Positions 38,280 to 47,320 are shown, counted from the stretch's first letter. The stretch: 64,000 nt of DNA from an uncultured Bartonella sp. (GCA_946478665.1 CAMLCZ010000004.1:186001-250000), one strand, 5' to 3'. Program-made: numbers and translations. The notes: generated from the sequence alone by a model not told the origin.

Positions 38280-39223
38280 TGATTAATGTTAACCCTCCAA
38301 CACAAGATAAGATAGAACCGCAGATCGGTCCGGATGATTACATTCGGGCCTCTGCCTCTCAATTGCCAGAACCTAAGCGTAAATTGGAAGAAGTTGCAAA
38401 ACTCATTGACGTTTCACGTTGTATCGGTTGTAAAGCTTGCCAATCTGCTTGCTCGGAATGGAATGAATTGAGTCCGACAATTGGTGACAATGTTGGCGTT
38501 TATGATAACCCTCATGATTTGTCGCCAGACGCATTTACAGTCATGCGCTTTACGGAATGGGTTAACCCCGAAAATGATACGTTTGAATGGTTAATTCGTA
38601 AAGACGGCTGTATGCACTGCTCGGAGCCTGGATGTTTGGCATCATGCCCATCACCGGGAGCAATTGTTCAGTATTCTAATGGCGTTGTTGATTTTGTTCA
38701 CGATAAGTGCATCGGTTGTGGGTATTGTATTAAAGGCTGTCCTTTTAACATCCCACGTGTTTCACAAGTTACACATAAAGCTTATAAATGCACGTTATGT
38801 TCAGATCGTATCGCTGTGGGACAAAAACCTGCATGTGCTAAGACCTGCCCAACAGAAGCCATTATGTTTGGCACAAAAGCAGAGTTGAAGGAACACGCAA
38901 AAGATCGCATCGAAGACCTAAAAAATCGTGGTTATAAAAATGCGGGACTTTATGATCCGCAAGGTGTCGGTGGTACCCATGTTATGTATGTGTTACATCA
39001 TGCTGATAAACCGAGTATTTATGCCAACTTGCCAGATAATCCACGGATATCGCGAATTGTGAAAACGTGGAAGGGTGTTTCAAAATATTTGGGACTTGGT
39101 GCAATCGCGGCTGCTATCGCTGGAACAGCTGCTCATGCGCTGTTTATTGGCCAAACCAAAGTGACGAAACATGACGAAGAAAGAGCTGAGGAAAGCTTGG
39201 AGGATATTGAAAATGGCTCGTAA
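38279..39223 (+). CDS. fdnH: Formate dehydrogenase iron-sulfur (beta) subunit
   Basis: Electron-transfer subunit between FdnG and the cytochrome b subunit. 314 aa with four ferredoxin-type cysteine clusters: CIGCKACQSAC, CMHCSEPGCLASC, CIGCGYCIKGC and CTLCSDR...CAKTC. A C-terminal membrane helix (YLGLGAIAAAIAGTAAHALFIG) anchors it to the outer face of the inner membrane. It overlaps fdnG by 1 nt (TAATG) with GGGAGG upstream. Confidence 0.96.
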   Translation: MINVNPPTQDKIEPQIGPDDYIRASASQLPEPKRKLEEVAKLIDVSRCIGCKACQSACSEWNELSPTIGDNVGVYDNPHDLSPDAFTVMRFTEWVNPENDTFEWLIRKDGCMHCSEPGCLASCPSPGAIVQYSNGVVDFVHDKCIGCGYCIKGCPFNIPRVSQVTHKAYKCTLCSDRIAVGQKPACAKTCPTEAIMFGTKAELKEHAKDRIEDLKNRGYKNAGLYDPQGVGGTHVMYVLHHADKPSIYANLPDNPRISRIVKTWKGVSKYLGLGAIAAAIAGTAAHALFIGQTKVTKHDEERAEESLEDIENGS

Positions 39224-39893
39224 GCTTTACGAAAAAGGCGATCTTGTTCATAAAGGTGAGCCTATCATTGTCGATCGTTATACGACAGGTGCACGTATCA
39301 ATCATTGGATCGGTGCCATATCGATGATACTTTTGGCTTTTACTGGTCTTATTATGTATTGGCCTCCACTTTTTCCTCTCGCTAATCTTATTGGTGGAGG
39401 GCAGGTTGTCCGAACCATCCATCCTTACCTTGGCGTGGTCATGTTTGTCAGTTTTTTTGGATTATTTTTCCGCTTTTGGCGATTAAATATCTGGGAAAAC
39501 TCGGATCTTAAATGGATATTGGAAATCAAGGATGTCCTTAAAGGTGAAGAAGAAAATCTATCAATGATCGGAAAATACAATTTTGGTCAGAAATGTATTT
39601 TTTGGTCAATGTCCATTGGGCTTATTATTCTCATTGTAACAGGCTTTATGGTTTGGCAGGCATATTTTGCACCTTTTGTACCTATCCAATGGCAACGCTA
39701 TGCTTTATTAGCGCATTCTGTTGTTGCTGCCTATCTCATTGCAGTTTGGTTGTTCCATGTTTACGCTGTTTACTGGATTGGCGGTTCCATGAGAGCAATG
39801 ATTAAAGGAAAAGTAACAGGTGGCTTTGCATGGGCTCATCACCGCAAATGGTATATTGCAATGATTAAGTCCAAGCAGGTTAAAGATCGCTAA
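39213..39893 (+). CDS. fdnI: Formate dehydrogenase cytochrome b556 (gamma) subunit
   Basis: Di-heme membrane subunit that passes electrons from formate to quinone. 226 aa from ATG 39213 (MARKLYEKGDLV), supported by GGAGG 8 nt upstream; a longer frame from 39171 lies inside fdnH. Four membrane helices are visible, with heme-ligand histidines in RINHWIGAISM, VRTIHPYLGVV and LLAHSVVAAYLIAVWLFHVYAVYW. It overlaps fdnH by 11 nt. A long terminator follows. Confidence 0.95.
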   Translation: MARKLYEKGDLVHKGEPIIVDRYTTGARINHWIGAISMILLAFTGLIMYWPPLFPLANLIGGGQVVRTIHPYLGVVMFVSFFGLFFRFWRLNIWENSDLKWILEIKDVLKGEEENLSMIGKYNFGQKCIFWSMSIGLIILIVTGFMVWQAYFAPFVPIQWQRYALLAHSVVAAYLIAVWLFHVYAVYWIGGSMRAMIKGKVTGGFAWAHHRKWYIAMIKSKQVKDR

Positions 39894-39932
39894 TCATACA
39901 TACGATAGCGATTTTAATAACCAGAAAAATTT

Positions 39933-39968
39933 AAAAGCCGTAATACTATTATAGTATTGCGGCTTTTG
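39933..39968 (+). terminator. Rho-independent terminator of fdnGHI
   Basis: A ~16-bp stem (AAAAGCCGTAATACTA paired with TAGTATTGCGGCTTTT, one G-U) with a very short loop, ending in TTTT; 40 nt past fdnI. Confidence 0.85.
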
Positions 39969-40122
39969 TTATTTATAGAATATTCAATTTTAAACTTGAT
40001 GTAACCCTATAGTGTTGCAACAAAGCTTCAACAAACTCTGAGTATCACTGCTATCCGTGAATGACAAAATTTACTTGTATTTATAAGCAAGTGAATATGC
40101 CATTTGTTATAGGAATATTTAA

Positions 40123-40593
40123 TCAATGATGGCCGGTCGAACCGAAACCTTTTATGCCCCTAATTGTTTCTGTCAGGTTTTCTGTTTCGATAATTTGAAC
40201 TTGAGGAGCAGGAGCAATTACTGCTTGAGCTACCCGCATTCCTCGAGTGATATGAAATGATTCCTCTCCAAGATTAATCAATAAAACCTTTATTTCTCCG
40301 CGGTAGTCGCTATCAATTGTACCGGGTGTGTTGAGACATGTTATACCATGTTTAAATGCCAAACCTGATCGTGGACGAATCTGTGCTTCGTATCCATCTG
40401 GTAATTCAAAAATCAATCCAGTGGGTACCAAGATGCGCTGTCCTGGTTTCAGCACAATTTCCTCACCTTCTGCCACTGCTGCTCTTAAATCCATACCAGC
40501 AGAACCAGCAGTTTCATATGCAGGTAGAGCAAGTCCAATAGAATGTTCGAGACGTCGGATAGCAAGTTGTGGAACTACTGGAAAACTGGACAT
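40123..40593 (-). CDS. dut: dUTP diphosphatase
   Basis: Hydrolyses dUTP to dUMP, keeping uracil out of DNA. 156 aa from ATG 40593 (MSSFPVV), preceded by AAGGG; the frame extends ten codons further up. The five family motifs are visible, including [46 protein letters not shown] and the C-terminal [10 protein letters not shown]. It follows the sel/fdn region on the opposite strand. Confidence 0.96.
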   Translation of the reverse strand: MSSFPVVPQLAIRRLEHSIGLALPAYETAGSAGMDLRAAVAEGEEIVLKPGQRILVPTGLIFELPDGYEAQIRPRSGLAFKHGITCLNTPGTIDSDYRGEIKVLLINLGEESFHITRGMRVAQAVIAPAPQVQIIETENLTETIRGIKGFGSTGHH

Positions 40594-40687
40594 AAACGAC
40601 CCTTTATACATAAAATTTATCAATATTATACGTTTTCATAATGACGCAAAGATAAAGTGGCAAGGGTTACCGCGTACTTTCAAAGTA

Positions 40688-41674
40688 TCATGCGCTGCCA
40701 ATAAGGATGCCTGTTGCAAAAACTAGAGCTCCACCAACCACAACTTGCAGTGCTGCACGCCAAAAAGGTGTTTCCATATATTTGTTTTGGATCCATGCAA
40801 TGGCCCACAACTCGAAAAATACGACAACAAATGCAATTGCTACAGCAATGTGAAAATTCGTAATAAGAAACGGCAAAGCATGGCCAAGTCCACCTAGGGA
40901 CGTCATGACACCATTAGCAATACCTCGTTTTAATGGCGAGCCTCGCCCAGTTAACCGACCATCATCATGTGCTGCTTCAGTAAACCCCATAGAAATACCT
41001 GCGCCTAAGGATGCCGATAGGCCGACAAGAAATGTTTGTCGTGTATCGCCAGTTGCGAAGGCTGCCGCAAAAATGGGTGCGAGTGTTGATACAGAACCGT
41101 CCATCAAACCTGCGAGTCCGGGTTGTATCCATGTTAATAACGTCTGTTTATGCTGGCGGGCGCGTTCCTGTTCAATCACAGACTGTGGCGTGTATTGCTT
41201 TTCCAGTGACGCTGCAATATTTTCATGTTGCTTTTCTTCTAATGCTAAGTCACCTAAAAGTTTTCTGGTTTCGGCATCACGTGCTCTTTCGGTTGCTCTC
41301 TCATAAAAAGAAGCTGACTGATCTTCCATTTTTGCGACGCATTCACGTACTTTATCAATTCCCAAAGGACGTATGAGCCAATCGGGCTTTCGTTCGTAGA
41401 ATCCACTAACGTGTTCTCTCCGTACTAGTGGTATGTGTTTTCCAAAACGTTTTTCGAAAAGGTTGATAAGTCGATCCCTATGACGATGCTCTTCTTCAGC
41501 CATTTTTTCAAAGATTTTGGCTGTATCGGGAAAATCTTCTTTTAACCCATCAGCATAGTTGAGATAGATGCGTTCGTCATCTTCTTCAGATGAAATCGCA
41601 AGTGCCAGAATTTCTTTTTCGCTCAACGATGAAAACGGTTTGCGATAGGAATATGGGAAAAGTCGAGAAAACAT
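40688..41674 (-). CDS. mbfA: MbfA, ferritin-like/VIT1 iron exporter
   Basis: Membrane-bound ferritin A, an inner-membrane iron exporter of rhizobia and agrobacteria. 328 aa in two domains: an N-terminal rubrerythrin-like di-iron region (~15-165) with SSEEDDERIYLNYADGL, EEEHRHRDRL and EEKQHEN, and a C-terminal VIT1/CCC1 domain (~185-328) with about five membrane helices. A perfect Irr-type palindrome lies 14 nt before the start, consistent with the known iron-dependent (Irr) control of mbfA. Confidence 0.92.
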   Translation of the reverse strand: MFSRLFPYSYRKPFSSLSEKEILALAISSEEDDERIYLNYADGLKEDFPDTAKIFEKMAEEEHRHRDRLINLFEKRFGKHIPLVRREHVSGFYERKPDWLIRPLGIDKVRECVAKMEDQSASFYERATERARDAETRKLLGDLALEEKQHENIAASLEKQYTPQSVIEQERARQHKQTLLTWIQPGLAGLMDGSVSTLAPIFAAAFATGDTRQTFLVGLSASLGAGISMGFTEAAHDDGRLTGRGSPLKRGIANGVMTSLGGLGHALPFLITNFHIAVAIAFVVVFFELWAIAWIQNKYMETPFWRAALQVVVGGALVFATGILIGSA

Positions 41675-42090
41675 CTGTAGCCCTTATTTTAGAAATATTC
41701 TAAATTAAATCCAAGTTGAATAATGTCAATTAATAATTGGGACAATTTTCCATAATGAATAGATTAAATAGTATAAAATATTCCCTTTGACATCAATTTT
41801 TAATCAATGAATTGGGGCGAATGAGCCCCAGTGTTGAAAGGCGTGTTGCGCTGCCCTTCGAGCAATATAAATTGACTAAATGACATCAATATGCGTTATC
41901 CGATATTTAATGAATTATCGAACGCAAGTCGTAAGATCTTGCTTTACAGAACTAATATTAATTATTTTGTCGCGCATATTTACGCTGAAATACCATGCAA
42001 CATTGGAATGTAAACTAAAAATCGGCTCAAAAATTTATATCGGGTGCCAACCAATATAATCGGTTTATACTTTATATTCGAAGGATTGTA
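41675..42090. other. Intergenic region upstream of mbfA
   Basis: 416 nt. The first 30 nt hold the Irr-type box. The rest is AT-rich except for a GC-richer patch at 41813-41870 with a short hairpin TGGGGC / GCCCCA. No gene or RNA was recognised. Confidence 0.5.
41688..41704 (-). promoter_or_regulatory. Irr-type iron control element (ICE box) of mbfA
   Basis: Perfect inverted repeat TTTAGAA-ATA-TTCTAAA placed 14-30 nt before the mbfA ATG. It agrees with the published rhizobial Irr box. Irr binding here would repress mbfA when iron is low. Confidence 0.75.
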
Positions 42091-42585
42091 TTAACGAAGT
42101 ATCCGTTGCATCATGACGAGGTCAAGCCATTGCCCCTTCTTAGTACCAACTTCTGGCATATGGCCAGTTGTTGTAAAACCAAAAGCCTTATGAAGTGCTA
42201 TGGACGCTTTATTGCCAGATTCAATGCCTGCGATAAGAACATGTATATTGTTAGAATCAGCATGATTAATCAACGCGCCAAGAAGCTTTCTCCCGATACC
42301 TTTTCCACGCTCAGATTTTTCAATATATATCGAAATTTCAGCCGAAAAGCGATATCCTTCAAAAGGTCTAAACGGTCCATAGCTGGCATAACCATAAACC
42401 TTATTATTATCTACTGCTACAAGAACGGGGTACCCCATTTCTTCTCTTGTTTTAAGCCAATAGCGGCGATTGTTTATATCAACCGTTTTTTCATTCCAGA
42501 TAGCAAGCGTATTTAATACTGCATCGTTATAAATATCGGTTATGGCTTGTAAATCACGCTCGTCAGCGTTTCTGATGTTTATCAT
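42091..42585 (-). CDS. GNAT acetyltransferase, phosphinothricin-acetyltransferase-like
   Basis: N-acetyltransferase of the Pat/Bar branch, 164 aa. The N-terminus IRNADERDLQAITDIYNDAVLNT and GYASYGPFRPFEGYRFSAEISIYIEKSERGKGIGRKLL contain the acetyl-CoA loop RGKGIG (~94-99); GIESGNKASIALHKAFGF is the usual third motif. Such enzymes acetylate phosphinothricin, methionine sulfoximine or related amino acids; the natural substrate is not readable. It lies 71 nt past gluQ on the same strand. Confidence 0.85.
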   Translation of the reverse strand: MINIRNADERDLQAITDIYNDAVLNTLAIWNEKTVDINNRRYWLKTREEMGYPVLVAVDNNKVYGYASYGPFRPFEGYRFSAEISIYIEKSERGKGIGRKLLGALINHADSNNIHVLIAGIESGNKASIALHKAFGFTTTGHMPEVGTKKGQWLDLVMMQRILR

Positions 42586-42656
42586 TTTATATTTCCATAT
42601 GAAAATCTATTTATAGTGTAATACTTTTTTTAAACTTTAAAAGGGAAAGAAATAAA

Positions 42657-43529
42657 TCAATATATATTATATTTTGGTAAAATATTACGAATATCTTCGA
42701 TAGTGAAGCCTTTTTCACGTAACGAGCGTAAACTCGTGTCATGATTGCTCTTAGAAAGCTTATTACCGTCACTATTACATATCAGATCATGATGGTGATA
42801 AATTGGTGTTGGATAACCTAGAATTTTTTGCAAAAGACAATGGATTGACGTTGCTTCAAATAGATCTTTGCCGCGTACAACATGCGTTATATCTTGCAAT
42901 GCATCATCAACAACTACAGATAGATGATAGCTGGTGTGGATATCTTTGCGCGCTATCATAACATCGCCCCAAAGTTCGGGATGAGCTTCGATTGTCTTTG
43001 TCGTGTTGTTAACGATCTCTAACCAACATAAATCTTGCCCGTAATTTTTCATCGCCAAATCCATATTAAGGCGCCAAGCGAATTGATCGTTTTTATCTGG
43101 AGAATATGGAAAAAGTTGAAGATAACGTTCATTTGTCGGATATAAAGGAGTACCGTCAGGATCGACTGGCCAGTTATCACCGTTAGCTGCAATTATTGCC
43201 TTAACCTCTCCACGGCTCATTCGAGTTGGATAGACCAATCCGAGTGAGATGAGCTTTTCTAAAGCATTTTGATATATAGAAAAATGCTCGGATTGCTTAC
43301 GAAAGGGCGTTTTAAATGAGACTTCCAACCATTGAAGATCTTCGATAATTGCTTTTTCATACGCTTCTGTACAGCGTAGCCGATCGATGTCTTCTATTCG
43401 TAGTAGTAATTTTCCATCAAGTTTTTGAGAAAAATGAGCATTAACCAAAGCTGAATAAGCATGCCCCAAATGCAGATAACCATTAGGGCTGGGGGCAAAA
43501 CGTAAACGGGGTTGTGTGAAATTTAACAT
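42657..43529 (-). CDS. gluQ: Glutamyl-Q tRNA(Asp) synthetase
   Basis: Attaches glutamate to queuosine 34 of tRNA-Asp. 290 aa; it is a glutamyl-tRNA synthetase catalytic core without the anticodon-binding domain. The HIGH motif is YLHLGHAYS (~17-25) and the KMSKS motif reads KLSKS (~265). The zinc cysteines typical of E. coli GluQRS are missing: the segment reads LVYPTRMSRGEVK. It follows dsbB by 2 nt. Confidence 0.9.
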   Translation of the reverse strand: MLNFTQPRLRFAPSPNGYLHLGHAYSALVNAHFSQKLDGKLLLRIEDIDRLRCTEAYEKAIIEDLQWLEVSFKTPFRKQSEHFSIYQNALEKLISLGLVYPTRMSRGEVKAIIAANGDNWPVDPDGTPLYPTNERYLQLFPYSPDKNDQFAWRLNMDLAMKNYGQDLCWLEIVNNTTKTIEAHPELWGDVMIARKDIHTSYHLSVVVDDALQDITHVVRGKDLFEATSIHCLLQKILGYPTPIYHHHDLICNSDGNKLSKSNHDTSLRSLREKGFTIEDIRNILPKYNIY

Positions 43530-43531
43530 GC

Positions 43532-44062
43532 TTACTTATGTTTTCGAATAAAGGCTCCTACAAAACTTAAAATCATTAAGAGGAAACAACAGACAGCATT
43601 CCAACCAGCGAATGACAATCCTATAAAATATCCGGCGGCAGTGTCACAGCTAGGTGGCTTCTTGGAATTGAGATTTGCTAATAAATTGTTTGCATCGACT
43701 GTAATTGCTGTTGCGGCTGCAGAACAATCCGTTGGCCCAGACCAAAATTTATATTCCGCACCTGCGTGATATATCGATAACCCAAGATTATACAACATAA
43801 GCAAGGTAAGGATAACGAAAATTAGTCTAACGGTTATTCCTGAGATATGGCGTGCCAATAATGCTACCAAAAATATCGTAAGTGGGATACCAATATAATA
43901 GGCGATGCGCTCTTTTAAGCATAATTTACAGGGCATATACCCACCAATTATTTCAAATCCCAATGCTGTTAATATGGCAAAACCCATAACAAATAAAATC
44001 AATATACCGATTAAAGTCTGTATTCTTTCAGTTGGAGCTTTTGCCAGTGAATTAATGACCAT
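43532..44062 (-). CDS. dsbB: Disulfide bond formation protein B
   Basis: Inner-membrane quinone reductase that reoxidises DsbA. 176 aa, four membrane helices. The first redox pair is CKLC (PCKLCLKERIAYY, ~41-44); the second loop carries cysteines in PTDCSAA and PPSCDTA. No dsbA in the window. Middle gene of yqaA-dsbB-gluQ, with gaps of 11 and 2 nt. Confidence 0.92.
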   Translation of the reverse strand: MVINSLAKAPTERIQTLIGILILFVMGFAILTALGFEIIGGYMPCKLCLKERIAYYIGIPLTIFLVALLARHISGITVRLIFVILTLLMLYNLGLSIYHAGAEYKFWSGPTDCSAAATAITVDANNLLANLNSKKPPSCDTAAGYFIGLSFAGWNAVCCFLLMILSFVGAFIRKHK

Positions 44063-44073
44063 CGGGCATAACC

Positions 44074-44667
44074 TTATGATATCAGTTTATACGCTATATA
44101 AACGACGATGATAATGATACAACCAATACCGACAAACCATTTTAGTCGTGGTAAAACATATTCCAGTACTGTAGTTCCATATTTCCTTATAAGCCACGCC
44201 AAAAGATAGAATCGGGCGCTACGAGCGATTATGGCAGAAAGGATAAATACCCAAATATTCATTCCCACAACGCCGGCGAGAATAGTGACAACCTTTATCG
44301 GTGGTAGATGTGATACGCCAGACGTAATCAATAAAAGAAGGATAATTTCCATGCTTGTATTGCTACGGAGTGCTTCAAAGGTTTCGTATTTGCCATAAAA
44401 TTCTAAGACCGGCTTTGCAATTGCTTCATAAGCAAAATGTCCTATTAGCCAGCCAGCGATACCTCCTAAAACCGAAAACAATGAGGCAATAAAAGCGTAA
44501 CGGTAGGTTTTTTCTCGCTTAATAAGCGACATCGGGATAAAAAGTACATCGGCAGGGACAAGAAATACAGAGCTTTCGACAAAAGCAATGAGTGCTAGCC
44601 AATATTCGGCAGATTTCCTCCCTGCCAAAGAAATAGTCCAAGCGCCTAATCTTTTCAGCATCATCAA
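44074..44667 (-). CDS. YqaA/DedA-like membrane protein
   Basis: A 197-aa membrane protein of the VTT/DedA-related YqaA family. Hydrophobic segments include YWLALIAFVESSVFLVPADVLFIPMSL (re-entrant-like, with the conserved E-x-x-x-P pattern) and AFIASLFSVLGGIAGWLIGHFAYE; the C-terminus is a tail helix. DedA-like proteins are linked to lipid carrier or phospholipid flipping; the role here is unknown. Start among the first three Met codons is arbitrary. Confidence 0.82.
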   Translation of the reverse strand: MMMLKRLGAWTISLAGRKSAEYWLALIAFVESSVFLVPADVLFIPMSLIKREKTYRYAFIASLFSVLGGIAGWLIGHFAYEAIAKPVLEFYGKYETFEALRSNTSMEIILLLLITSGVSHLPPIKVVTILAGVVGMNIWVFILSAIIARSARFYLLAWLIRKYGTTVLEYVLPRLKWFVGIGCIIIIVVYIAYKLIS

Positions 44668-44835
44668 ATTCCTTGTTTTCGTCGTGTTTAACGGCGGAAA
44701 GCTACTTTATCCAGTGAATTGTCATATTTTTATAAGATTTTTTTTTAATATTGCTATGAAAAGGTTGACGTGAGGTATGATATTAATATAGTTCAGCAAA
44801 TCCTGACACATAGTTTGTGTCCTCACTTCATCTAT

Positions 44836-44920
44836 GCGGGTGTGGTGGAACTGGTAGACGCGCCAGACTCAAAATCTGGTTCCGAGAGGAGTGTCGGTTC
44901 GAGTCCGACCACCCGCACCA
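44836..44920 (+). tRNA. tRNA-Leu (anticodon CAA)
   Basis: An 85-nt class II tRNA with acceptor GCGGGTG / CACCCGC, anticodon CAA (44870-44872) in loop CTCAAAA, long variable arm (TCCGAGAGGAGTG) and T-loop GTTCGAGTC; ends in an encoded ACCA. Confidence 0.95.
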
Positions 44921-44983
44921 AAATCCGGTAATTGGGTTTGTTAATTCTCTGCAGCATGCAGTTAGTTCGTTATGGGGATTGTT

Positions 44984-45352
44984 ATGTCGGCGTTGGATAT
45001 CATTATTTATCATAATCCCCGTTGCACTACATCTCGCAATGTTGTGGGACTAGTTCGTGCTATGGGATATGAACCACACATTATCGAATATCTAAAAACC
45101 CCTCCAACAGCTGAAATGCTTTTGTTGCTTGCTAATCGCGCAGGGGTTCCGATTCGTGAATTTGTTCGGGCAAAAGAACCGAGCTATGAATCAGAAGGAC
45201 TATCCGACGAAACATTATCGGACGAAGTAATTGCAAAAAAAATGCATGAGCAGCCTGAATTAATCAATCGTCCAATAGTGGTTTGCTCAAATGGGGTTGC
45301 ATTGTGTCGTCCGGCCGAAAAAGTAACAGAATTACTAATTTTACCAAAATAA
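44984..45352 (+). CDS. arsC: ArsC-family arsenate reductase (glutaredoxin type)
   Basis: Thioredoxin-fold protein of the ArsC/Spx family, 122 aa from ATG 44984 (GGGGA upstream; ATG 44972 also possible). The catalytic cysteine is in YHNPRCTTSRN; the conserved arginine is in the segment LINRPIVV. Family members reduce arsenate with glutathione, but many chromosomal homologues without ars genes have other roles. No other ars gene nearby; a tRNA-Leu lies 64 nt upstream. Confidence 0.82.
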   Translation: MSALDIIIYHNPRCTTSRNVVGLVRAMGYEPHIIEYLKTPPTAEMLLLLANRAGVPIREFVRAKEPSYESEGLSDETLSDEVIAKKMHEQPELINRPIVVCSNGVALCRPAEKVTELLILPK

Positions 45353-45413
45353 TAGAATTTCGAGGCACTCTTTGCGGTTTATAGCGGAAAAGCCAATAGG
45401 TAATAGTCGGTAA

Positions 45414-46484
45414 ATGTCGATGTTACGTAAACTTTTCGTTGTTTTAAAAGTAAAGTTTTCGAAACTTGGAACCTCTTCTAGTGAAGTGGATCGCAAAGCC
45501 GAATCAGTTATTTTTTTACCTGATATTGCTTATGAAAAACCCGATGGAACGATTATAGCTGGTATACAAGCTTGGGTATATCAAACTAGGAAACGACGTT
45601 TTCTGGAATATATTTTAAAGTTTTTTTTGAAAATTGACAAAAAAGCTTTAACCGCTTCACAACAAGAACAACTTGAAGCACGTATGAGATTATTTGGTGT
45701 AAACTCAGCAAGTGGAAAAAGGCTCGCAATTACAAAAGACACCAATCATGTGCTTCAAATGCCGGAAACTGGAAAAAATGGACGAAGTGAGATGCTGGCG
45801 GCTATCCAGCTCTTAGATAAAGAACATATTTCAAATATTAATTTCCAATTGGTAGGTGATGATATACGTTGTGATGATGCTAATGTTACGGCAATCTATG
45901 CGCCGTCAAAAGGCTGGTCCATTATTTCAGATATTGACGATACAATTAAAGTTTCGTCGGTAGGAAATAAGAAAAAACTTCTCATCAATACATTTTTAGA
46001 AGATTTTGTTGCGGTTGAAAATATGGCCGCATTTTATTGTAATATGAATCGAGCAGGCGATATCGCATATCACTACGTTTCATCATCACCTGTTGAACTA
46101 TACCCTTTATTGAAAGAATTCTTACTTTCAACGGGTTACCCGCTGGGCTCTATACATTTGAGAGAGGCAACAAATTGGAAAAACATTATATCATTTTCAA
46201 AAATATCTAAGAAACATAAATACACGAGCATTAAAAGGATATTGCAAGCTTACCCAGAGAGAAGCTTTTTATTGATCGGCGATTCAAGTGAGAATGATGC
46301 CGAGATCTATGCATATTTTAAGCAGAATTTTCCGAACCAAGTTGTTGCGATCATTATTCGCAATGTCACACCGGATATTCCAGTTACAGAGATCTGTCGT
46401 CCATTTTCCCATTTGAATAAAAGCGATTGGATTGTTACCAATTCGGTTGATGAAATGAAAAAATTTGTGGCTGCTATCAAATAA
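45414..46484 (+). CDS. App1-like phosphatidate phosphatase (DUF2183)
   Basis: A 356-aa protein with a C-terminal App1 catalytic domain of HAD-like type: WSIISDIDDTIKVSSV (the DxDxT motif, ~180-190), YHYVSSSPVELYPLLKEFL and FLLIGDSSENDAEIYAYF. The N-terminal ~150 residues are less conserved. The family dephosphorylates phosphatidate in yeast; bacterial substrates are unknown. No signal peptide, so cytoplasmic. It stands alone between arsC and the convergent sirtuin. Confidence 0.82.
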   Translation: MSMLRKLFVVLKVKFSKLGTSSSEVDRKAESVIFLPDIAYEKPDGTIIAGIQAWVYQTRKRRFLEYILKFFLKIDKKALTASQQEQLEARMRLFGVNSASGKRLAITKDTNHVLQMPETGKNGRSEMLAAIQLLDKEHISNINFQLVGDDIRCDDANVTAIYAPSKGWSIISDIDDTIKVSSVGNKKKLLINTFLEDFVAVENMAAFYCNMNRAGDIAYHYVSSSPVELYPLLKEFLLSTGYPLGSIHLREATNWKNIISFSKISKKHKYTSIKRILQAYPERSFLLIGDSSENDAEIYAYFKQNFPNQVVAIIIRNVTPDIPVTEICRPFSHLNKSDWIVTNSVDEMKKFVAAIK

Positions 46485-46518
46485 TCGTATTCGATCAGTA
46501 ACTGTAATTACTATAAAG

Positions 46519-47232
46519 TTATAGTTCTCCAAGAATTAATTTATCAACGAATTCTGGAACAGTTCTGCTGGCAGGGCCATTAATAGCATAATCAAAAATA
46601 CCTGAGCTAGCCGTATTACAGGTTAAATTAAGTTCAAAACATTTGGCACCTGCAGCGTGTGCTAGTGAAACAAAACCAGCAGCAGGATATACCGTCCCGG
46701 AAGTACCAATTGATATAAAAATATCAGCATTGTGGAGTGCTTGTTCTATTTCATTGATATGGTAAGGCATTTCACCAAACCAAACGATATCAGGTCGAAG
46801 ATGACCTATCTGACCACAGTTCGGGCATACGCTGTCACTGGTTACATCATCACACCAAAAGCTTGTTTGTTGACACGCAAGACAGATAACGTGATCCAAT
46901 TTCCCATGCATATGAACTAGTTTCTTTGATCCAGCTCGTTCATGTAAATTATCGACATTCTGTGTTATAAGAAGAAAATCTCCACACCAGTGTTGCTCTA
47001 ATTCAGCCAAAGCAATATGTGCTGCATTGGGAACGGCTTTAGCAGCATCTTTTCTTCTTTCATTATAAAAAGAATTCACTAAGTCGGGATTTCTGGCAAA
47101 GCCTTCTGGCGTTGCAACATCTTCTATCTGGTATTTATTCCAAGTCCCATCACTTCCACGAAATGTTTCAAGTCCTGACTCGGCAGAGATGCCAGCGCCC
47201 GTCAAAATAGCAATATTGTTTAATTTGCTCAT
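46519..47232 (-). CDS. cobB: Sir2-family NAD-dependent protein deacylase
   Basis: Sirtuin, 237 aa. Motifs: NAD pocket GAGISAESGLETFRG (~12-26), TQNVDNLHERAGS, catalytic His in VHMHGKLD, zinc cysteines in CLACQQ and CPNCG, and IGTSGTVYPAAGF. The segment FYNERR has the Tyr and Arg of the CobB/SIRT5 class, which prefer succinyl and malonyl lysine over acetyl lysine. Single gene on the minus strand. Confidence 0.93.
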   Translation of the reverse strand: MSKLNNIAILTGAGISAESGLETFRGSDGTWNKYQIEDVATPEGFARNPDLVNSFYNERRKDAAKAVPNAAHIALAELEQHWCGDFLLITQNVDNLHERAGSKKLVHMHGKLDHVICLACQQTSFWCDDVTSDSVCPNCGQIGHLRPDIVWFGEMPYHINEIEQALHNADIFISIGTSGTVYPAAGFVSLAHAAGAKCFELNLTCNTASSGIFDYAINGPASRTVPEFVDKLILGEL

Positions 47233-47320
47233 TTATTACTCACCGCTTATAAGTTAGTTTTTCTTTTGCCAGAATTGTTTATTTTATGCATCGTTTATTT
47301 TGAAAAAAGGAATAGGTTGC

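Noticed and set aside
28152-39960. Classification of the sel/fdn region as a mobile island
   Set aside because: No integrase, transposase, tRNA-end duplication or flanking direct repeat was found; tRNA-Sec is part of the system rather than an attachment site.
41813-41870. GC-richer patch upstream of mbfA considered as a tRNA or gene remnant
   Set aside because: No cloverleaf can be drawn and both-strand translations give only about 20 residues with no family resemblance.
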